From Mycolicibacterium llatzerense (GTDB lineage Bacteria; Actinomycetota; Actinomycetes; Mycobacteriales; Mycobacteriaceae), in NCBI RefSeq assembly GCF_000878195.1, contig NZ_JXST01000002.1, positions 153,848 to 217,847 on the forward strand: a DNA stretch of 64,000 bases. The letters run 5' to 3'. The notes beneath the pieces were generated by a model. It saw only the letters and a program-made list of their open reading frames with translations. It did not search any database and had not been told where the DNA came from. The translations under genes were made by a program, and so were the position numbers. Positions within the stretch are counted from its first letter, which is position 1; each line of letters starts with the position of its first letter. This document shows positions 58,960-64,000 of this stretch, piece after piece.

Positions 58960-59610
58960 ATGTCGCAACGGAGAAAGGTCCGCGGCCACAGACTTCACAG
59001 CGCCGCGGTGGGTTTGCCTGTGCCGGGCACAGCACTGTCATCACCCCTGCACGCAGTCGAATCAAGTCCCTCTGAGGGATCAGTCGGCTCGCTCTGGGGC
59101 CGCCGCCGTGTCCTGCTGCTGAACTCGACCTACGAACCGCTGACCGCGCTGCCCATGCGTCGCGCCGTGATCATGGTGCTGTGCGGCAAAGCCGACGTGG
59201 TGCACGACGATCCGACGGGTCCTGTCATACATTCGGCGACCCGTGCGGTCGCCGTTCCGTCGGTAATCCGGCTGCGTAGTTATGTGCGGGTCCCGTATCG
59301 GGCCCGCATTCCCATGACCAGGGCCGCGCTGATGCACCGGGACCGGTTTCGTTGCGCGTATTGCGGCGGCAAGGCCGACACCGTCGACCATGTCGTGCCG
59401 CGCAGCCGCGGCGGCGAACATTCCTGGGAGAACTGCGTCGCGGCGTGTGGTCCGTGTAATCACCGCAAGGCCGACCGGCTGTTGACCGAACTCGGCTGGA
59501 CGCTGCATGCGGCGCCGCTGCCGCCCAAAGGGCAGCACTGGCGGCTGCTGTCGGCGGTCAAAGAACTCGATCCGGCCTGGGTGCGCTACCTCGGCGAAGG
59601 CGCCGCCTGA
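58960..59610 (+). CDS. HNH endonuclease-domain protein
   Basis: A 216-residue protein with a C-terminal HNH domain: FRCAYCGGKADTVDHVVPRS, SRGGEHSWENCVAACGPCNHRKADR shows the zinc Cys-x2-Cys pairs and the catalytic His-Asn-His set (about 128-170). The preceding part (RVLLLNSTYEPLTALPMRRA) is typical of the chromosomal HNH family found in most actinobacteria. It is not linked to a mobile element here; a housekeeping DNA-repair role is possible. GGAGGACGT precedes ATG 58960. Corresponds to Rv2469c. Confidence 0.92.
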   Translation: MSQRRKVRGHRLHSAAVGLPVPGTALSSPLHAVESSPSEGSVGSLWGRRRVLLLNSTYEPLTALPMRRAVIMVLCGKADVVHDDPTGPVIHSATRAVAVPSVIRLRSYVRVPYRARIPMTRAALMHRDRFRCAYCGGKADTVDHVVPRSRGGEHSWENCVAACGPCNHRKADRLLTELGWTLHAAPLPPKGQHWRLLSAVKELDPAWVRYLGEGAA

Positions 59611-59673
59611 AATCCGGCGGCGGAATGCCCCTGTCCTCAGCGTGAGCTGGTTGCGTACTGATACGGTTTGCGC

Positions 59674-59904
59674 GTGAGCATTGCACTTACTCATTCGCTG
59701 CTCGGTGGGGTGCCGTTGGCGCTGCTGCTGGTGCTTGGCGCGCTGTTCTTGTTGCGCAAGAGTCCGCATCCGGACACCTACAAGATGACCGACAAGTGGA
59801 CCCACGCGCCGATCCTGTGGGCGGCCGAGGAACCTGCGGATCACGGCCACGGTGGCCATGACTCGCACCTGACTGTGGGAGGTGGCGCAAGTGGCAAGTG
59901 GTAG
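59674..59904 (+). CDS. Small membrane protein with His-rich tail
   Basis: A 76-residue protein starting at GTG 59674 ([10 protein letters not shown]). One transmembrane helix (about residues 10-28, [17 protein letters not shown]) is followed by a soluble part with [20 protein letters not shown] and a His/Gly-rich tail, [16 protein letters not shown]. The tail could bind a metal. It overlaps the next gene by 14 bases, so translation is coupled. The conserved W-T-H-A-P-I-L-W segment suggests a fixed function. The pair corresponds to the Rv2468A/Rv2468c locus as remembered. No function is known. Confidence 0.8.
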   Translation: MSIALTHSLLGGVPLALLLVLGALFLLRKSPHPDTYKMTDKWTHAPILWAAEEPADHGHGGHDSHLTVGGGASGKW

Positions 59905-60367
59905 CCAGACCGAGGTCGCAAACATCGATCCGGCCAACCTGCCGTACGGCTACGCCGTCACGTACAGCGGCCGCATCTCCGGCGTCACCGAACCCGGTGA
60001 GCTGTCGGTGCACTACCCGTTCCCGGTCAAGGACCTAGTGTTCCTCGACGACGCCCTGAAGTACGGTTCGCGCGCTGCCGGCGCCCGTTTCGCCGTCTAC
60101 ATCGGTGACCTGGGTGCGGACACCGCCGCCACCGCACGTGAGGTGCTGGCCACCGTGCCGACGCCGAACAACGCGGTGCTGCTGGCCGTTTCGCCGAACC
60201 AAAAGGCCATCGAGGTCGTCTACGGCTCCGAGGTCCGCGGTCGCGGTATCGAAGAGGCCGCTCCGCTGGGAGTGTCCGCGGCGGCCGCGTCGTTCAAGCA
60301 GGGCAACCTGATGGACGGCCTGATCAGCGCGGTCCGCGTGCTGAGCGCCGGCGTCTCGCCCGCCTGA
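59891..60367 (+). CDS. DUF5130-like protein (TPM-domain type)
   Basis: A 158-residue protein: [20 protein letters not shown], then [40 protein letters not shown] and [20 protein letters not shown]. This alternation of strands and helices is that of the TPM/DUF5130 fold, related to domains acting in photosystem repair and membrane protein maturation. No signal peptide is visible. GTG 59891 is preferred over GTG 59882 because GGGAGG is then eight bases upstream. Probably works with the small membrane protein it overlaps. A strong terminator follows. Confidence 0.85.
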   Translation: MASGSQTEVANIDPANLPYGYAVTYSGRISGVTEPGELSVHYPFPVKDLVFLDDALKYGSRAAGARFAVYIGDLGADTAATAREVLATVPTPNNAVLLAVSPNQKAIEVVYGSEVRGRGIEEAAPLGVSAAAASFKQGNLMDGLISAVRVLSAGVSPA

Positions 60368-60379
60368 TTTCTCTTCACC

Positions 60380-60414
60380 CTGCCGGGTGCGAACCATTGG
60401 TTCGCACCCGGCAG
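60380..60414. terminator. Perfect 16-pair hairpin between convergent genes
   Basis: Arms CTGCCGGGTGCGAACC and GGTTCGCACCCGGCAG around ATT, 13 bases after the DUF5130-like stop and 85 bases before the stop of the convergent SDR. No T-tract, but stem strength and place fit a transcription end for the plus-strand operon. Confidence 0.75.
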
Positions 60415-60498
60415 AGTGCTATCTGTGGCTGGTTCTCTCCACCGAGCTGCCGTACCACTGCTGCGGTTGGATGAACGTGTCTCGCTCCTTCGAAGCGC

Positions 60499-61302
60499 TC
60501 AATTGGATCGGGCCGCAGCGAGTTCCGGACGGACGGAGCGTTCGGCCAGTCCGATGGCCCATCTGATGGGGAGGCGGCCGGCGATGCGTGCCAGCAAGGC
60601 GTTTGTCGCACCGTCGACGATGTCGGAATGGTCGGACTCGAGTGCGCGAAGAGCGGCGCTGACGACTTGTTCTGGCGTACGCCGGGAGCCGAATGACGCG
60701 TCATCGCCGGCGACTTCGAAGAACTCGGTGTCGGTTGCACCCGGACTCACGGCCAATACCCGGACGCCGGTGCCGCGGGACTCGGACCACAAGGCGCGGG
60801 TGAAGGAGAGTACATATGCTTTTGTCGCGGCATATACCGCCATGTGAGGTACCGGCTGAAATGCGGCGGTACTCGCCACGTTGACCACGGCTCCCCGTCC
60901 GCGAGTGACCATGCCCGGTAACAAGATTGCTGTGAGCTCGGTCAATGCCGTCACGTTCACCGCGATCTGATTCGAGATGGCCCCGAGGTCGGCGCCGGCC
61001 AGGTCGCCATGGATTCCGAGGCCGGCGTTGTTGACCAGCGCGTCGACGACGATCGAACGCTGGGTGAGCATGTCCGCGATGCGTGACGCTGCGCCCGGGG
61101 TGCTGAGGTCCGCGGTGATGACTTCCACGCTGGTGCCGAACCGCTCGCGCAGCTCGTCAGCCAGTGTCTGCAGGAGTGCGTCCCGGCGAGCGATCAAGAC
61201 CAGGTCGCCGCCGTCTGCGGCGATACGTGCCGCGAACGCTCGCCCGATACCCGACGACGCCCCGGTGACCAGCACCCGCTGCCGGTTGAAATATGCGCTC
61301 AC
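60499..61302 (-). CDS. Short-chain dehydrogenase/reductase
   Basis: A 267-residue classical SDR (DltE/YqjQ-like): VLVTGASSGIGRAFAARIAA, VNNAGLGIHG, catalytic Ser in NVASTAAFQ, YAATK as Y-x-x-x-K and the PGATDTEFF loop. The basic residues after the second strand (IARRDALL) suggest NADP(H). It starts at GTG 61302 and faces a divergent TetR gene across a 58-base gap with a strong palindrome. It is not linked to other enzymes on its strand; codon use is slightly less G+C-rich than in the core genes. Confidence 0.9.
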   Translation of the reverse strand: MSAYFNRQRVLVTGASSGIGRAFAARIAADGGDLVLIARRDALLQTLADELRERFGTSVEVITADLSTPGAASRIADMLTQRSIVVDALVNNAGLGIHGDLAGADLGAISNQIAVNVTALTELTAILLPGMVTRGRGAVVNVASTAAFQPVPHMAVYAATKAYVLSFTRALWSESRGTGVRVLAVSPGATDTEFFEVAGDDASFGSRRTPEQVVSAALRALESDHSDIVDGATNALLARIAGRLPIRWAIGLAERSVRPELAAARSN

Positions 61303-61312
61303 CGTTGTCTCC

Positions 61313-61342
61313 TTAATTAAACCGACCCGTTGGTTTAATTAA
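61313..61342. promoter_or_regulatory. TetR operator-like palindrome between divergent SDR and TetR genes
   Basis: Exact 11-base arms TTAATTAAACC (61313-61323) and GGTTTAATTAA (61332-61342) around eight bases, inside the only regulatory space for both genes. Strong candidate for the operator of the adjacent TetR. Confidence 0.8.
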
Positions 61343-61360
61343 TAGCCCTATACTGGGCCG

Positions 61361-62035
61361 ATGGCAACCCCACCTCGCAGCGCGCCGGCTCGTCGACCCG
61401 TCGGCCGCCCGGCCGGCCCGACCGAGCAGGGCGCTACGTCCCGCCAGCGAATCCTCGACGCGGCCGCCACTGTGTTCGCACACGTGGGCTACGACCGCGC
61501 GCGGATGGCGGATGTCGTCGAGGCGAGCGGAATGACCAAGGGCTCGGTCTACTTCCATTTCGAGAACAAGGAAGCACTGGCCGTCGCCGTGCTCACCGAG
61601 AAACACGCGCAATGGCTCGATCGAGTGCAGACGCGACTGGCGTCGGTGCCCGCCGGACGCGGACGACTCGAGGCGCTGCTACCTGCCATGCTGGAACTGC
61701 ACCGCGCCGACCCGGATGCCTGGGTCATCTCGCGCCTGACGCAGAACCTCGCCGAGATGCCCGAGACGCGCACCCTCGCGACGGAACTGACCCGCAGTTG
61801 GATCGACACTGTCGCCAACATCGTCCGCGACGGCCAGTACAGCGACATGGACGTCACTGTCGACCCGGAGCTCCTCGCCACCGTCCTCGTCGGTGCCTTC
61901 GACGGCTTGAAGACAACTGTCGAGATGGTCAGCGACGACCGACATGCCGCCGACGCTCAGCTCGAAGCGGGCGGCGCTCTCCTGCTGACGATGATGCGGT
62001 CGGTAGTCCCGAACCGCCGAGCCTTGGCGGACTGA
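61361..62035 (+). CDS. TetR-family transcriptional regulator
   Basis: A 224-residue TetR protein: basic Pro/Arg-rich leader of about 25 residues, helix-turn-helix at 28-75 (RILDAAATVFAHVGYDRARM, SGMTKGSVYFHFENKEALAV), then a helical ligand domain. Divergent from the SDR and most likely its repressor, given the palindrome between the starts. Its stop is directly next to the stop of the convergent alkB gene, which may or may not be a target. Confidence 0.9.
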   Translation: MATPPRSAPARRPVGRPAGPTEQGATSRQRILDAAATVFAHVGYDRARMADVVEASGMTKGSVYFHFENKEALAVAVLTEKHAQWLDRVQTRLASVPAGRGRLEALLPAMLELHRADPDAWVISRLTQNLAEMPETRTLATELTRSWIDTVANIVRDGQYSDMDVTVDPELLATVLVGAFDGLKTTVEMVSDDRHAADAQLEAGGALLLTMMRSVVPNRRALAD

Positions 62036-63265
62036 CTATCCCTGCGCGGCGGCCGGGTAGCGCTTGCGCAGGCGGGCTTCATAGCCCGGCTGCAGCGCGG
62101 TGAGGCTGATGTCGCCGTCGTAGTGCGCCAGCACGCGCGGGTCCATCACCCGACGCCACAGTGGCGGGCAGATGGCCAGCAGCAGCATGGTGCCGTAACC
62201 GCCCGGTAGCTGCGGAGCCTCATCGGCATGGCACAGCGCCTGGTACCGACGCATCGGGTTGGCGTGGTGATCGGAGTGCCGCTGCAGGTGGAACAGGAAC
62301 ACATTGGCGATCACGGTGTTGCTGTTCCAGCTGTGACCGGCGCGCACGCGCTCGTAGCGGCCGTTCGGCAGCTTCTGCCGCCGCAGGCCGTAGTGCTCCA
62401 GGTAGTTGACGGTCTCCAGCAGGAAGATGCCGATGACGGCCTGACCGAACAGCCAGGGCAGTACGGTGACACCGAACCAGGCCACCAGGATGACGAACAG
62501 GACGACGGTCATCAGCCAGGCGTTGAGGACCTCGTTGTGCAGCGACCACTTGGATTTACGGATGCGGGCGAGGCGGTCGGACTCCAGCTGCCAGGCCGAC
62601 CGCAGGCTGCCGATGACCGACCGCGCGATGAAGGCGTACAGGCTCTCGCCGAGCCGTGAGCTGGCGGGATCCTCCGGCGTGGCCACCCGCACGTGGTGGC
62701 CGCGGTTGTGCTCCACGAAGAAGTGGCCGTAGCAGGTCTGGGCCAGGGCGATCTTGCTGAGCCGGCGCTCGGACATGCCGCGCTTGTGGCCGAGCTCGTG
62801 GGCCGCGTTGATCGCGATGCCGCCGACCGTCCCGACCGCGGCCATGAGGCCCAGCTTGTCGACGAGCGACATGGTCACCCAGCCGCCGCCGGCCCACAGC
62901 CAGCACGCGAAGATCAGCGAGAGGTACTGCGCCGGCAGGAACAGGTGGGTGGCGATCCGGTAGAAGGGGTCGTCTTCCAGACGGCGCAGGTCTCCGGGAG
63001 TCGTCTCGGCCTCGGGGCCCACGATGTGGTCCAGCAGCGGGACCAAGCCGAACGTCAGCAGCGAGCCGGCCCACCAGAATGCGTCGACGCCCGTTAGCCA
63101 CACCAGCAGCCAGGACAGGCCCACCATTCCGGGTGTGATGGGGCCAAGCAGCCACAGGTAGCGTTTGGGATCGCGCCATTTCGACTTCGGCGCTTCGGGT
63201 GCATCGGGCTCAGCGGGCGCGTGAGGCTGCGATGCCTCCTGGCCCGCGCGCAATGCCGACAACAC
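62036..63265 (-). CDS. alkB: Membrane alkane 1-monooxygenase
   Basis: A 409-residue integral-membrane non-haem di-iron hydroxylase that oxidises the terminal methyl group of alkanes. The eight-histidine set is complete: HELGHK (H-x4-H type), EHNRGHH and LQRHSDHH, with the NYLEHYGLRR signature between the last two. About six membrane helices are seen (35-55, 60-80, 110-150 and 240-285). It starts at GTG 63265 with a Pro/Ala-rich N terminus of 25 residues. No rubredoxin gene follows, unlike the usual alkB-rubA-rubB order of actinobacteria, so electron donors must come from elsewhere. A palindrome lies 24 bases upstream of the start. Confidence 0.95.
   Translation of the reverse strand: MLSALRAGQEASQPHAPAEPDAPEAPKSKWRDPKRYLWLLGPITPGMVGLSWLLVWLTGVDAFWWAGSLLTFGLVPLLDHIVGPEAETTPGDLRRLEDDPFYRIATHLFLPAQYLSLIFACWLWAGGGWVTMSLVDKLGLMAAVGTVGGIAINAAHELGHKRGMSERRLSKIALAQTCYGHFFVEHNRGHHVRVATPEDPASSRLGESLYAFIARSVIGSLRSAWQLESDRLARIRKSKWSLHNEVLNAWLMTVVLFVILVAWFGVTVLPWLFGQAVIGIFLLETVNYLEHYGLRRQKLPNGRYERVRAGHSWNSNTVIANVFLFHLQRHSDHHANPMRRYQALCHADEAPQLPGGYGTMLLLAICPPLWRRVMDPRVLAHYDGDISLTALQPGYEARLRKRYPAAAQG

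Positions 63266-64000
<735 letters not shown>

Noticed and set aside
58960..59610. HNH endonuclease considered as a homing or intein element
   Set aside because: It is a complete stand-alone gene in a conserved mycobacterial position without disrupted neighbours.

Overview
The window is high-GC actinobacterial DNA from a mycobacterium, most likely a fast-growing Mycolicibacterium-type species. The evidence is a type I fatty acid synthase followed by acpS, a gene order that tracks (from memory) the M. tuberculosis interval Rv2524c to Rv2468c, an MspA-type porin, WS/DGAT and PlsB2 lipid genes, and many GTG starts with 1-4 base stop/start overlaps. No insertion sequence, prophage, integrase or CRISPR array was seen. 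Three tRNA genes are present: Lys-CTT, His-GTG and Arg-TCT.

Layout. 1-6052: 3' part of fas, acpS, a LysE-type exporter and an M20 peptidase. 6028-10858: an accessory minus-strand catabolic operon (GntR/FCD regulator, acyl-CoA ligase, class II aldolase, amidohydrolase) and a small acidic-tailed protein. 11022-19027: housekeeping genes (bcp, a DUF3618 protein, orn, a HerA-like ATPase, an SDR, an Atg22-like MFS protein, a membrane protein with an MmpS-like domain) with two small proteins and two tRNAs. 19095-33490: leucine and branched-chain catabolism: bkaR, twin operators, accD1-accA1-fadE19-MaoC hydratase-citE, then bkdABC and echA14. A two-component system on the opposite strand sits between citE and bkdA. 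33606-40870: MspA porin, YihY-like membrane protein, tRNA-Arg, then a lipid operon (WS/DGAT, HAD-PlsC fusion, PlsB2). 41043-49309: SSB paralogue, EttA, the large NAD-glutamate dehydrogenase, a thioesterase and an unknown protein. 49322-56828: an accessory redox and catabolic block with a Baeyer-Villiger-type monooxygenase, an SDR, two tandem PF10118 putative di-iron proteins and two TetR regulators. 56832-60367: alpha-glucosidase, truncated haemoglobin O, HNH endonuclease, a His-rich membrane protein and a DUF5130-like protein. 60499-64000: an SDR/TetR pair, an AlkB alkane hydroxylase and the start of a Tat-exported cholesterol-oxidase-like flavoprotein.

How the genes work together. BkdABC, FadE19, AccA1/AccD1, the MaoC hydratase and CitE form a complete route from branched-chain keto acids, especially that of leucine, to acetyl-CoA and acetoacetate, probably repressed by BkaR. 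The WS/DGAT, PlsC and PlsB2 genes cover acyl transfer to glycerol lipids. The accessory blocks carry oxygenases, SDRs and CoA ligases with local TetR or GntR regulators and clear palindromic operators, as expected of an environmental mycobacterium living on lipids, terpenoids or sterols. The least explained items are the split two-component system with its doubled kinase architecture, the monooxygenase/PF10118 operon, the catabolic operon with a leaderless promoter, several small proteins, and a pair of related intergenic palindromes.
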